Translations under genes and position numbers: made by a program
Notes under the pieces: generated by a model
What the model was told of the DNA's origin: nothing
Seen by the model: only the letters and a program-made list of their open reading frames with translations
Database searches by the model: none
Shown here: one piece after another, positions 51,178 through 60,092 of the stretch
How positions within the stretch are numbered: position 1 is the first letter of the stretch
How the letters are laid out: every line of letters starts with the position of its first letter
Assembly (NCBI GenBank): GCA_036504595.1
Contig: DASXUX010000050.1
Location: forward strand, 39,721-103,720
Reading direction: 5' to 3'
Length of the DNA stretch: 64,000 nt
DNA from: DASXUX01 sp036504595
GTDB lineage: Bacteria; Planctomycetota; SZUA-567; H5-PLA8

Positions 51178-54100
51178 CTACTCCTCAACGTCGGCGCCGG
51201 CCTTCTTTGGAGGCGGCGGTGGCGGCTCAGGTTTGTTCGGCGGCGGGTTTTCCACGGCCGGCTTGGGCGGAGGCGGCGGCTCCGGCGCGGGCTTTGTTGC
51301 TTCGGCCGGGACCGCGACTTTCTTCGGTTCCGCAGTTGGCGCTACAGGAATTTTCGGCGCGTCTTCTGCCGAAGCCGACTTCAGAAAGATCGCGTCGATT
51401 TCCAGCGAAAGCGCTTCGCGCGTATAGGCCACGATGTACAGCGTGGGCACCGCGGCGCGCGTGACGATTTCGCTGTCATACTTCGGCGGATCGGCGGCTC
51501 CCACTTTGAAGAACGGACCGTCGATCCGAATCGCGTTCTCCGACCACTCATTGGGCGGAACGGCGACCTGCGGCGTTTCGTAATACTTCTCGCCGACCAT
51601 GAAGCCGACCGCGACCGGCAACGGGGTTGTGCCAGCGTGTCTTGCGCGGAACGTGACCGCGCTCTTGGCGGTCAGATTGAGCGCCTCAGCGCCCAAACGC
51701 TGAACCGCCACCTTCTCCCGCGTCACGGCCGGCGGCTTCTTCATCTCGTCCTTCTTGGGCTCGTCGGCGGAAGCCTTCGTGTCGACGTCCTTCTTCGGCG
51801 GCGGCTCGGACACAGCAGCCTCGGCGGTGATCATCAACGTCTTGTTTCGAGTTTCAGGATCCGTCTTGACGGTGACGGCGCAGGGGTTCACGACGGCCGC
51901 CTTGACGGGTGAGAATTTGCCGGACGCTTCAAGACCTTCCAGTGGCGCCAGCGCGTTCTTGGCCGCGATTTTCCAGTCGTGCAGTGTGAGCACAGCGTCA
52001 GCAGCCGCGACGGTCTTGCCGAACTCGGCATCGAATTCGGCCATCATCGCGGTGAACGTTTTCCAGCTCTTTGCCTCGGCGACTTTCTGGAGATTCGCAA
52101 CCGCGGCCTGCGCCTGCAACTCCGTCTCGCCCCGCTGAGCCAGTTCGAGCTTGCGCTTCATGCGAGCCTTCTCGCCTTCTTTGGCGTCGCCCAAAGCGGC
52201 AAAGGCATCCTTGAAGTTGCCGCGCGCGCTCAGGTAGCGCGCGCGCGCCAAGCCCGATTTATCGGCCGCGTTCTTTAGAATTTCTGCCAGGGGAACGGCG
52301 GCGGCGGGAATCGGCAACTGCATATTGCTGCCGATCTTGACCATAATGCCTTTGCCGGGCTCGTAGCCGATGATGGTCCCTTTGCTCGTGCCCCATTTCT
52401 TTGCCGTTTCCTCATTCAGTTCCAACTCGCCCCCGGCACCGGCCTTGTTCTTCAATGCCCCCTGCTCATAGGCGATGGCCTCGGCCACATCGGCGAGCTC
52501 GCCGTTTATGTCCGCCTTGGCGGGCGCGAATTCGGGTTTTGCCGACAGATCCCGCAGTTCGGACAACGCCTTGGGCAGATCGCCCTTCGCGGTGATCTTC
52601 GCCAACTCCGTCAGGAAGCGCGCGTACAGCATGTCGGATGTGGTATCGAGCTTGATCGCGGGCAGTTCAGGCGGCGTCGGCGGAAGCGGTTTGCTGACGG
52701 CCACATCGGCCGGCAGTACGCCGGGCACCACCTCCGGCATAACCTTCTTCGGTTCGGGCACTGGCTTGGGCTTGGTGTCTGCCTTGGCTGGAACCGCGGC
52801 TTTCTTGGGCTCATCGACCTTGGGGGTCTCGATGACTTTTGCCGGCGTTACAGACTTGGCTTCTTTTGTCTCGCCGGCCTTCGACGTTGTATCGGGTGGC
52901 GTATTCTGCGAGACGGCGTTTGAATGCGGCCGAATCCGCTGGTCGTAATAGAGAAAACCCAAGCCGCCACAAAGACAGAGGCCCAGCAACCCGATCACGA
53001 CAATCTGCCCGGGTGATGTGGTGCGGCGGTGAAGCCCCGTTCGCGGCTGAATCGCACGCCGCTCGCCTGTGCCGGGCGCCGCCGCGTGTCGAGAGCGCTT
53101 GGGAAACGCGCAGGAGCTCTTGGCGTGAAAAAGCGAAGCCTTTAGCGGCGCCTTGGCCTTGGCCGCGTCGAGATCTTCGAGCAGTTCTTGCGCGTTGACG
53201 TAGCGATCCGCGGCTGACTTGGCCATCATCTTGGAGATGATTTCGCCATAGCCCAGTGGAATTGCCGGGTCGAGGTCGCAGGGATTGGCCGCCGAGTCGG
53301 TGATGTGAAGCGCCATCACGGAGGCGCCGGTCGGCGCGTCAAACGGCGTGCGTCCCGCCAGCATGTTGTACCAGGTGCCGCCGAGTGAATAGATATCGCT
53401 GCGCGTGTCCACCTGCTTCTCCCCGCGCGCCTGTTCCGGGGAGATAAAATGCGGCGTCCCGACGGCCTGCCCGGCCTGCGTCATATTCGCGTCGTCGGGG
53501 ACGTGCGTCTGCTTGGCCAGGCCGAGGTCGCAGAGCTTCGCGACGCCGGCGGAGGTGACCATGATGTTGTCGGGTTTGATGTCGCGGTGGACGAGATTGC
53601 GGCTTTGAGCATAAACCAGCGCTTCGGCCATTTGACGGATGATGTCGAAGGCGTCAGCCGGCGGGAACTTACCATTCTGCTCAAGCATATCCTTGACCGT
53701 CTTGCCATCGACGAATTCCATGGCGAAGTAGGTGTAGCCGCCCTGCTCGCCGCAATCGATGCCGGCGATAATATTCATGTGGCTGAGCTTGGCGCTGAGC
53801 TTGGCTTCCTGAATGAAGCGCTGCTTGAAGGAAGGGTCTTCCGCCAATCTCCGCGGGAGGATCTTCATCGCGACGATGCGGTCCATGCTGAGCTGCCGCG
53901 CGCGAAAGACGGCGCCCATCCCACCCTGCCCCACTTTTTCAAGCAATTCAAAGCCGGCGATGACCGTCGCACCACGGGCGGCGCGTTCGCAGGCCTTGGC
54001 CTGCTCTTCGGAGAGCACGCCGCGCTTGACGAGGAATTTGGAAAGGTCGTCGGCAGACTGGAGGCTGCGGTGTTCGAGAGCCGCCTGCTTCAGATCCGCC

Positions 54101-54198
54101 GCGGTGCAGTAACCGCGCTCGACGGCGATTTCGGCAAAGTTCCGCGCGCCCGCAGTGCGTTTTTCCGGCGTTGCAGAAGAGGCTTGTGAATCTGCCAT
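51178..54198 (-). CDS. Membrane Ser/Thr protein kinase with long extracytoplasmic region
   Basis: 1006 residues. The first 80 form a small helical domain (FAEIAVERGYCTAADLKQA) like those preceding such kinases. The kinase has GQGGMGAV near 90, VHRDIKPDNIMV near 205, and DLG instead of DFG (KLCDLGLAKQ), then GTPHFISPEQ. A transmembrane helix lies near 395-412 (IVVIGLLGLCLCGGLGFLY). Beyond it are Lys/Pro-rich linkers, a helical middle section and a C-terminal beta domain ending in a Pro/Ala/Glu-rich tail. The architecture is that of a receptor kinase. The conservative F-to-L change need not abolish activity. Confidence 0.92.
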   Translation of the reverse strand: MADSQASSATPEKRTAGARNFAEIAVERGYCTAADLKQAALEHRSLQSADDLSKFLVKRGVLSEEQAKACERAARGATVIAGFELLEKVGQGGMGAVFRARQLSMDRIVAMKILPRRLAEDPSFKQRFIQEAKLSAKLSHMNIIAGIDCGEQGGYTYFAMEFVDGKTVKDMLEQNGKFPPADAFDIIRQMAEALVYAQSRNLVHRDIKPDNIMVTSAGVAKLCDLGLAKQTHVPDDANMTQAGQAVGTPHFISPEQARGEKQVDTRSDIYSLGGTWYNMLAGRTPFDAPTGASVMALHITDSAANPCDLDPAIPLGYGEIISKMMAKSAADRYVNAQELLEDLDAAKAKAPLKASLFHAKSSCAFPKRSRHAAAPGTGERRAIQPRTGLHRRTTSPGQIVVIGLLGLCLCGGLGFLYYDQRIRPHSNAVSQNTPPDTTSKAGETKEAKSVTPAKVIETPKVDEPKKAAVPAKADTKPKPVPEPKKVMPEVVPGVLPADVAVSKPLPPTPPELPAIKLDTTSDMLYARFLTELAKITAKGDLPKALSELRDLSAKPEFAPAKADINGELADVAEAIAYEQGALKNKAGAGGELELNEETAKKWGTSKGTIIGYEPGKGIMVKIGSNMQLPIPAAAVPLAEILKNAADKSGLARARYLSARGNFKDAFAALGDAKEGEKARMKRKLELAQRGETELQAQAAVANLQKVAEAKSWKTFTAMMAEFDAEFGKTVAAADAVLTLHDWKIAAKNALAPLEGLEASGKFSPVKAAVVNPCAVTVKTDPETRNKTLMITAEAAVSEPPPKKDVDTKASADEPKKDEMKKPPAVTREKVAVQRLGAEALNLTAKSAVTFRARHAGTTPLPVAVGFMVGEKYYETPQVAVPPNEWSENAIRIDGPFFKVGAADPPKYDSEIVTRAAVPTLYIVAYTREALSLEIDAIFLKSASAEDAPKIPVAPTAEPKKVAVPAEATKPAPEPPPPPKPAVENPPPNKPEPPPPPPKKAGADVEE

Positions 54199-54292
54199 AG
54201 CACACCAAAGCGTTCGTCTAGCGTTGGAACTCTAACCCGTTTTCACAGAGCAGTTTAGAACCTCAGCAAGCCAGCACAATGAAAAAACAGTG

Positions 54293-54337
54293 CGGGGAAC
54301 CCCTCCCCCGACCCCTCCCCGAGGCGGGGAGGGGAGA
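54293..54337. repeat. C/G-rich hairpin repeat upstream of rmuC
   Basis: AACCCCTCCCCCGACCCCT and a CCCCTCCCC/GGGGAGGGG hairpin, an inverted relative of 34879-34964. It occupies the divergent region between the kinase and rmuC. Confidence 0.7.
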
Positions 54338-54409
54338 ACGGCGGTGCTGCGCTCGCAACGGGACTGCGGAAGAGTACCATGCCGTGATCGAACAAGGAGG
54401 AAGAACGAG

Positions 54410-56068
54410 ATGGTCGAAGGGCTCGCCATCGTTGCCTGTGTCCTGCTGCTGGCCGTGTTGGTTCTGCAGATTCTGATCCTGCGGAATCAGGGAGTGGATC
54501 TGTCGCCGCTCCAAACGCGTCTTGACGGTCTTGCATCCGCGCAGGAACGCATGGAGCGTTCGCTGCGGGAGGAGGTCGCGCGCAATCGCGAAGAACAGAC
54601 GGCGGGGGCAAAGGGTCTGCGCGAAGAAGTCGGAGCGAACCTGAAAGGCGTCGGCGACACACTGACGAAAAACCTGGGCGAAATATCGAATGCGCAGAAG
54701 AACCAGCTCGACACGTTCGGCCTTCAGCTTAACGCCATGACCCAGACGCTGGAACTCACCGGAAAGCAGCACCGCGAAGAAGTGTCGGCGAGCCTGAAGA
54801 ACGCCAGCGACTCGCTGGTCAAGACGGTAGGCGCCATGTCCGACGTGCAAAGCAACCAGCTCCAGGATTTCTCGCTGATGCTCCGGCGAATGACCGACAC
54901 GATCGAAACGAGCGCTCAGAAGCATCGGGAGGAAGTCGCGGCGCAGCTCAAGGCATTCAGTGATTCGATCGTGAAGAGCATGGGAGAAATGGCGGGGGTC
55001 CAGAAAGGACAGATGGAGTCCTTTGGCGGACAACTCGAAAAGCTGACCGAATCGAACGCCAAGAAGGCGGAGGAGCTGCGGGCGGCCGTTGAGGCAAAAC
55101 TGCTGCAAATGCAGACAGAAAACGCGGCAAAGTTGGAAGAGATGCGCAAGACAGTTGACGAGAAGCTTCAGGGCACCTTGGATAAACGGCTGGGCGAGAG
55201 CTTCAAGCTGGTCAGCGAAAGACTGGAGCAGGTTCACAAAGGCCTGGGCGAAATGCAGACGCTCGCCACCGGAGTCGGGGATCTGAAGAAGGTTCTGACC
55301 AACGTCAAAACCCGTGGAACGTGGGGCGAAATGCAGTTGGGGAATCTTTTGGAGCAGGTGTTGTCTCCCGAACAGTACGCGAAGAACGTGGCGACGAAGA
55401 AAGGCGACAGCGCCGTGGTGGAGTTCGCGGTGAAGCTGCCCGGCAAGGACGAAATGGAGGGTTCGACGGTGTGGCTGCCCATCGATGCCAAGTTCCCGAA
55501 GGAGTCCTACGAGCGCCTGGTCGATGCGCTGGAACGCGCCGACGCCGCCGCCGCCGAACTGGCTGCAAAGGAGCTGGAACTTCGGATCAAAGGGCAAGCC
55601 AAAGACATCCGCGACAAGTACCTCGATCCGCCGAACACGACGGACTTCGGCATCCTCTTCCTTCCGATCGAAGGGCTCTATGCCGAAGTTTTGCGCCGGC
55701 CCGGACTGGTCGAGGTTTTGCAGCGCGATTACCGCGTGAATGTGACGGGCCCGACGACGCTCGCCGCGCTGCTGAACAGTCTGCAAATGGGCTTTCGGAC
55801 GTTGGCGATTCAGAAACGATCGAGCGAGGTCTGGACGGTTCTGGGTGCGGTCAAAACGGAGTTTGGGAAGTTTGGCGAATTCATCGACAAGCTGAAAAAG
55901 AAACTGGAGGAAGCCACCAGCGTGGTGGACTCCGCTGGAGTGCGCACCCGCGCGATCGAAAAGAAACTGAAGGCCGTGCAGGAGCTCCCCGCGCCGGAAG
56001 CCGCCAAGCTGCTCGATGTGAGCACTGACGACGAACCGAAGCAAGACCCGGTGCTGAAAACTATTTGA
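54410..56068 (+). CDS. rmuC: RmuC family DNA recombination protein, C terminus altered by an insertion
   Basis: 552 residues from the ATG at 54410 with AAGGAGG nine bases upstream. An N-terminal membrane anchor (LAIVACVLLLAVLVLQILIL) is followed by a long coiled coil (about 30-260) and the RmuC core (VKTRGTWGEMQLGNLLEQ, VWLPIDAKFPKESYERLVDA, FLPIEGLYAEVLRR). RmuC limits inversions at short inverted repeats in E. coli and is thought to be a nuclease-type factor. The final Ile and stop are created by the 116-bp element at 56065-56180; without it the frame would run 15 residues further. Confidence 0.92.
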   Translation: MVEGLAIVACVLLLAVLVLQILILRNQGVDLSPLQTRLDGLASAQERMERSLREEVARNREEQTAGAKGLREEVGANLKGVGDTLTKNLGEISNAQKNQLDTFGLQLNAMTQTLELTGKQHREEVSASLKNASDSLVKTVGAMSDVQSNQLQDFSLMLRRMTDTIETSAQKHREEVAAQLKAFSDSIVKSMGEMAGVQKGQMESFGGQLEKLTESNAKKAEELRAAVEAKLLQMQTENAAKLEEMRKTVDEKLQGTLDKRLGESFKLVSERLEQVHKGLGEMQTLATGVGDLKKVLTNVKTRGTWGEMQLGNLLEQVLSPEQYAKNVATKKGDSAVVEFAVKLPGKDEMEGSTVWLPIDAKFPKESYERLVDALERADAAAAELAAKELELRIKGQAKDIRDKYLDPPNTTDFGILFLPIEGLYAEVLRRPGLVEVLQRDYRVNVTGPTTLAALLNSLQMGFRTLAIQKRSSEVWTVLGAVKTEFGKFGEFIDKLKKKLEEATSVVDSAGVRTRAIEKKLKAVQELPAPEAAKLLDVSTDDEPKQDPVLKTI

Positions 56069-56180
56069 ACCGCAAAGAACGGAAGGGTTCAGGGTTCGGG
56101 GTTCGGAGTTCAGGGTTCCGCGGTTCAGGGTTCAGGGGAAAGACTGAAGTTTTCCGTTCCTAAACGTCTTTGCGGTTCAA
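56065..56180. mobile_element. 116-bp MITE-like element with heptamer core
   Basis: Terminal inverted repeats TTGAACCGCAAAGA are perfect over 14 bp, and AACGGAA pairs further in, after a 9-base indel. AACTAT occurs directly next to both ends (56059-56064, 56181-56186), a 6-bp target duplication. The core (56085-56134) is a tandem array of GGGTTCA-type heptamers. It has no coding capacity. The insertion lies in the last codons of rmuC. Its ends resemble those of the GxxExxY cassette. Confidence 0.82.
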
Positions 56181-56357
56181 AACTATCCTTCAGCCAGTGC
56201 CGACAGCGCGAGGCTGGCGAACGAGGGATGGGTAGAGCCGGAGATGCCCCTAGGCGCCAATTTTCGGTTTGGCATTTCGCTCGTCAGCGCGTACAAACGA
56301 GTGCCGTTGTTACTGTTAAGTCTTGCTTTGAGCCACTGCCAGGCAGGGAGCCGTTGC

Positions 56358-57149
56358 GTGGATGTAGTGTTTCGTTTTCTGGGTGCATTAGGTCGGTTGG
56401 GATCCCACTGGGCCGAAGAGTTCGGCCAGATGGGAATGCTGGTCCGAAGGACGCTACAGTTCCTGCCGCGGACACGGCCAGAGCCCGTCGCGGTGCAGAT
56501 GATCCGCTTCGGGATCCGCGCCATTCCGATTGTCGCGCTCGTGAACCTCTTCGTTGGCATGATCGTCGCCGTCTCCATGTCCGAGATGCTCATTGCGCTT
56601 AACGCAGTGCAGCAGACGGCGAAAATTGTCGCCGTGGCCGTCACGCGTGAGCTGGCGCCCCTGATGACAGGCTTGGTCATGTCGGGCTTTGCGGGGGCGG
56701 CGATCGCAGCGGAAATTGCGACGATGAACGTGAACGAGGAAATTCTGGCGCTGGAAGCCGGGGCGCTGTCGCCCATCCGTTTTCTGGTTCTGCCGCGAAT
56801 GCTGGGCGTAATGGCGATGATGATGTGCCTGACGCTGATTGCCGACGTCATGGGAATGGGTGGCGGCTATATCGTCGGCGTGCATATGCTCGACATCCCG
56901 CCCTTGAACTACATCCAGATCAACAACGAGGCAGTCAAGTGGCCGGATGTACCCAAGGGCCTGGTCAAAGCGGCGGCCTTCGGGCTGATTATCACCGTCG
57001 TCGCGTGCCGTCAGGGCCTGAAGGCCGATGGCGGCGCGCTGGGGGTTGGCCGGGCGACGACGACGGCGGTGGTGCACTCCATCGTGATCATCATTGCCGC
57101 CAATCTTGCGTTCGCGATTCTGTTCAACTGGACTCTGGCGGGACCGTGA
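56358..57149 (+). CDS. mlaE: MlaE-family lipid ABC transporter permease
   Basis: 263 residues from a GTG at 56358, which has GGGAG seven bases upstream and gives the usual family length. An ATG at 56244 would add 38 residues of doubtful sequence. Motifs: FLGALGRLGSHWAEEF near the start, GMIVAVSMSEMLIAL, AVTRELAPLMTGLVMSGFAG (the conserved E-L-A-P-L), and the C-terminal VVACRQGLKADGGALGVGRATT. It forms the inner-membrane part of a phospholipid transporter with the MlaF-like ATPase and the MCE proteins encoded downstream. A small unrelated gene is inserted between it and mlaF. Confidence 0.93.
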   Translation: MDVVFRFLGALGRLGSHWAEEFGQMGMLVRRTLQFLPRTRPEPVAVQMIRFGIRAIPIVALVNLFVGMIVAVSMSEMLIALNAVQQTAKIVAVAVTRELAPLMTGLVMSGFAGAAIAAEIATMNVNEEILALEAGALSPIRFLVLPRMLGVMAMMMCLTLIADVMGMGGGYIVGVHMLDIPPLNYIQINNEAVKWPDVPKGLVKAAAFGLIITVVACRQGLKADGGALGVGRATTTAVVHSIVIIIAANLAFAILFNWTLAGP

Positions 57150-57155
57150 ACAAAT

Positions 57156-57183
57156 GTCCGTTGTCAGTTGCCCGTTGTCAGTT
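57156..57183. repeat. Heptamer array GTCMGTT, left flank of the four-helix-bundle gene
   Basis: Four units beginning six bases after the mlaE stop. It is the inverse complement of the AACKGAC array at 57630-57664. Confidence 0.92.
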
Positions 57184-57221
57184 GTTTCCTATCCGGACGC
57201 AAGAACACAGGAGTGATAGCT

Positions 57222-57677
57222 ATGGCACGGCCCAATTTTGAGAATTTGCAGGTCTATAAGCTTGCAGAAAGATTGGCGGACATGGTTTGGGAACTAGTCC
57301 TGACTTGGAATCCGTTTGCAAGGAGCACCGTGGGAGGACAGTTGGTCGAGGCAGCCGACAGCGTCGGGGCAAATATCGCGGAGGGAGCGGGGCGTGGCGC
57401 GTTTGCGGATAACCGCCGGTTCGTGCGGATTGCGCGCGGGTCGCTCAATGAAACGCAGCACTTCCTGAGGCGCGCGTACCGGCGCAAGCTCTTGACAGAG
57501 GCGCAGATCGCGCAACTAAAGCCAGTTATTGATGAGCTTGGCCCTCGGCTAAATGGTTATCTTCGCTCGATTGGCCCTCAGAAGACAAGCGTCCCGGTGA
57601 CAGTCCTTGCGCGTTCGGCTACGCAAAACAACGGACAACGGACAACGGACAACGGACAACTGACAAAGCATGGGTAA
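57222..57677 (+). CDS. Four-helix-bundle protein (23S rRNA intervening-sequence type)
   Basis: 151 residues from the ATG at 57222 with AGGAGTGAT upstream. The family core is FENLQVYKLAERLADMVWEL, then GGQLVEAADSVGANIAEGAGRG, FVRIARGSLNETQHFLRRAYRR and a last helix. The family (S23/IVS protein; Avd of diversity-generating retroelements is a distant relative) forms pentameric barrels that bind nucleic acid. It interrupts the mlaE-mlaF pair and is bracketed by inverted heptamer arrays. The right array is translated (residues about 137-148, NNGQRTTDNGQ), and the TAA overlaps the mlaF ATG by eight bases. No reverse transcriptase is nearby. Confidence 0.9.
   Translation: MARPNFENLQVYKLAERLADMVWELVLTWNPFARSTVGGQLVEAADSVGANIAEGAGRGAFADNRRFVRIARGSLNETQHFLRRAYRRKLLTEAQIAQLKPVIDELGPRLNGYLRSIGPQKTSVPVTVLARSATQNNGQRTTDNGQLTKHG
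57630..57664. repeat. Heptamer array AACKGAC, right flank of the four-helix-bundle gene
   Basis: Five units, inverse complement of 57156-57183. It ends five bases before the mlaF ATG, where a ribosome site would be expected, and none is visible. Confidence 0.92.
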
Positions 57678-58641
57678 AGTTTCGAAAGCAACAGTTCGAG
57701 CAACAGCAGTCCTGGCTCCGCCGGTCAGCGACGATCCGGTGGTGCAGGTCTCCGGGCTGGTGAAGCATTTCGGCGGCCGGCACGTCCTGGACGGCATCAA
57801 CCTGACGATTCGCCGTGGCGAGACGCTCGTGATCATGGGCGCGTCCGGGTGCGGCAAGAGCACGCTCGTGCGCTGCCTGATTGGCGCTCACCGCCCCGAT
57901 GAAGGCACTGTTTCGATTTTCGGCAAGAACATCTGGACGCTTGGCCCGCGCGAACTGGATTCCGTCCGCCGGCGACTGGGCGTGCTGTTCCAGTCCGGCG
58001 CGCTGTTCAGTTCCATGACGGTTGGAGAAAACGTCGCGCTGCCGCTGCGAGAGCACACCGACCTGAGCGCGGACATGATCGACCTGATGGTGAAAGTGAA
58101 ACTGGAACTGGTCGGTCTGCGGGAGGCCGAGCACCAGCTTCCAGCTCAGATTTCAGGCGGCATGGCAAAACGCGCCGGCCTGGCTCGGGCGATCGCGCTC
58201 GACCCCGAACTACTGCTTTATGATGAGCCGACGTCGGGACTCGATCCGATCATGACCGGCCAGATCGATGGGCTGATCATGGATCTGGCCCGCACGATGA
58301 ACGTGACGTCGGTGGTCGTTACGCACGACCTGAAGAGCGCCTTCCGCGTCGCCGACCGCATGGTCGTACTGGATCAAGGACGAATCGTTGCCGACGGAAA
58401 GCCGCATGAGATCCGCGCGTGCGAAGACCCATTCGTGAAACGGTTCGTCCAAGGCCCGGTCGAAGCGAAGACGGCGGTGTTCCCAAAGAGCGCTATGGAG
58501 CGACCGGGAAATGCGGTGCCGGAGTCCGAGCGCTTGCGCGAGGCGCTGGCCAAGGCGATCAAAGACGGCCGCACGGCGGAAGTCACGCGCTTGCAGAAAG
58601 AGTTGCACAAAGTCGAAGCCGTTTCCATGGGAGAGATGTAG
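57670..58641 (+). CDS. mlaF: MlaF-like ABC transporter ATP-binding protein
   Basis: 323 residues. Walker A is GASGCGKST (about 57-65), the signature QISGGMAKRAGLARA and Walker B LLLYDEPTSGLDP; the SGGM(A/K)RAxLARA pattern is specific to Mla/Mce ATPases. After the ABC domain there is a C-terminal helical extension of about 60 residues (ERLREALAKAIKDGRTAEV) not found in short MlaF proteins. It energises lipid movement with MlaE. No ribosome site is present; translation may depend on the overlapping four-helix-bundle gene. It is followed after one base by the first MCE gene. Confidence 0.94.
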   Translation: MGKVSKATVRATAVLAPPVSDDPVVQVSGLVKHFGGRHVLDGINLTIRRGETLVIMGASGCGKSTLVRCLIGAHRPDEGTVSIFGKNIWTLGPRELDSVRRRLGVLFQSGALFSSMTVGENVALPLREHTDLSADMIDLMVKVKLELVGLREAEHQLPAQISGGMAKRAGLARAIALDPELLLYDEPTSGLDPIMTGQIDGLIMDLARTMNVTSVVVTHDLKSAFRVADRMVVLDQGRIVADGKPHEIRACEDPFVKRFVQGPVEAKTAVFPKSAMERPGNAVPESERLREALAKAIKDGRTAEVTRLQKELHKVEAVSMGEM

Positions 58642-58642
58642 C

Positions 58643-60091
58643 GTGGCCGAAAAGAAGAGCCCAACGCACATTTCCCACGCGGAGATCAAGGCGGGTGTGT
58701 TCCTCACCTTCTGCCTGGCTCTGTTCGTCGCCATGCTGTTCGAACTGGGCCGCTTTGGGCGAGCGTGGCGCGGCCGGCAGGAGATCAGTGTCGTCTTTGC
58801 GCAAGTGAATGGCTTGCGCCGTGAAGCGCCGGTCTTCTACAACGGGATGGAAATCGGCCACGTCCGGCAAATCCGCGTGTTGCGGCTGACGCCCGGCGAA
58901 CTGGCCAAGCTTCCCCCGTTTGCGCTCCGTGACCTGCCCAACCTGCCGCTCAGCGACCTGGAACGCGACACGCTTCGGTCGGGAAACCCGCGGCTCGAAA
59001 GCGTGGTGAACCAGCGTGTGCGAGAACTGATCGCGGATCGCACGATGGTGCTCGCGATCCTCGACCTGCTTCATGAAAACGATACGCGGCGTTTTCGCAG
59101 CGACGACCAGTATCGCATCAACGGCACGGTCACCAGCGACAGCTACGTGTGTATGCGCACCGGTTGCGGCCAGCCGCTTTCGCCGAACGACAAGAAGTAC
59201 CTGCTCGGCATCACGGGCGACATGTACACGGATTTGGGAAAGTCGCTCTCGCAGGTCAAAGACATCCTGGCGTCTCTGGCTGAGATCGCGGGCGGGGAAG
59301 ACACGCGGCAGACGATTCGCGGACAACTCGGCAATTTCGAGGGCTTCACCGAACGGTTTGAAAAAACGACGGCATCCATACAGGAAGCGCTCCCCGACAC
59401 CTGGGACGAGATCGACGGCCGCCTGGAGAAGTTCAAAGGCAACGCGAAGGATGTTGAAGGCAAACTGGCCGGCATGAGCCCCGCGGCCGGGGACGCGATG
59501 GACGCCGCGCAAAGAGCGATCCTTGACACGCGCGAGAGTGCGGCCACTTCCATCGATGAGATGCGCGAGAAGGTCGCCGGTTTCCGGGGCGAAGCCGGCA
59601 AACTGAAGGAGCAATGGCGCAAGACGGCCGCCGATTATGTGGACACGCTGCCGTCACAGCTGCAAAAGGCGCGGGAGTGGCCCGAACGTTTCACGCCCAC
59701 CATCGACCGGATCGATAATTTCCTGACGCGCGCCGACGACCAACTGGAGAAGGGCATCGATAGCACGCGCGCCCTGCTCCACGACTACACGGTTCAGGCC
59801 ACGTCCTTCGAACAGACGACGTATCGCTTGAAACGCTGGCCCTGGAGCTTCGCCAATAAACCCGACGAAGAAGCGCTGGCCGCGCAGGACGCCCTGTGGC
59901 GCCGCGATCTGGCCAAGCGCCAATATGTCGAGTTGCGCGGCGAGCTGGAACGCTTGCAGCAGAATCTGCAGTCCGCGGCGCCCGCCGAACAGGCGCGTAT
60001 CGCTCGCATGTCTGAACTGCTAAAGGATTCCGATCGTGCGTTCATAGACGAGAAAGATTCCGGCGAGCCACGCAAGAAGGGGAAGAAATAG
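58643..60091 (+). CDS. MCE-family lipid-transport protein 1
   Basis: 482 residues from a GTG at 58643 with GGGAGAG upstream. An N-terminal helix (AGVFLTFCLALFVAMLFEL) anchors it; the MCE domain begins ISVVFAQVNGLRREAPVFYNGMEIGHVRQI. Within it an insertion of about 60 residues contains DLPNLPLSDLERDTL, shared in outline with the next two proteins. C-x4-C in YVCMRTGCGQPLS is unique to this copy. The remainder (200-480) is a long helical region likely to form part of a periplasmic tunnel. It probably assembles with the two other MCE proteins on MlaE. Confidence 0.92.
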   Translation: MAEKKSPTHISHAEIKAGVFLTFCLALFVAMLFELGRFGRAWRGRQEISVVFAQVNGLRREAPVFYNGMEIGHVRQIRVLRLTPGELAKLPPFALRDLPNLPLSDLERDTLRSGNPRLESVVNQRVRELIADRTMVLAILDLLHENDTRRFRSDDQYRINGTVTSDSYVCMRTGCGQPLSPNDKKYLLGITGDMYTDLGKSLSQVKDILASLAEIAGGEDTRQTIRGQLGNFEGFTERFEKTTASIQEALPDTWDEIDGRLEKFKGNAKDVEGKLAGMSPAAGDAMDAAQRAILDTRESAATSIDEMREKVAGFRGEAGKLKEQWRKTAADYVDTLPSQLQKAREWPERFTPTIDRIDNFLTRADDQLEKGIDSTRALLHDYTVQATSFEQTTYRLKRWPWSFANKPDEEALAAQDALWRRDLAKRQYVELRGELERLQQNLQSAAPAEQARIARMSELLKDSDRAFIDEKDSGEPRKKGKK

Positions 60092-60092
60092 C

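Noticed and set aside
54263..56044. 593-codon open frame antisense to rmuC
   Set aside because: The plus strand encodes a clear RmuC protein with family motifs; the antisense frame is a by-product of GC-rich third positions and shows no known motif.
57222..57677. Four-helix-bundle gene as the Avd component of a diversity-generating retroelement
   Set aside because: No reverse transcriptase, template repeat or variable repeat is found nearby. The 23S-IVS-type orphan is the better fit.
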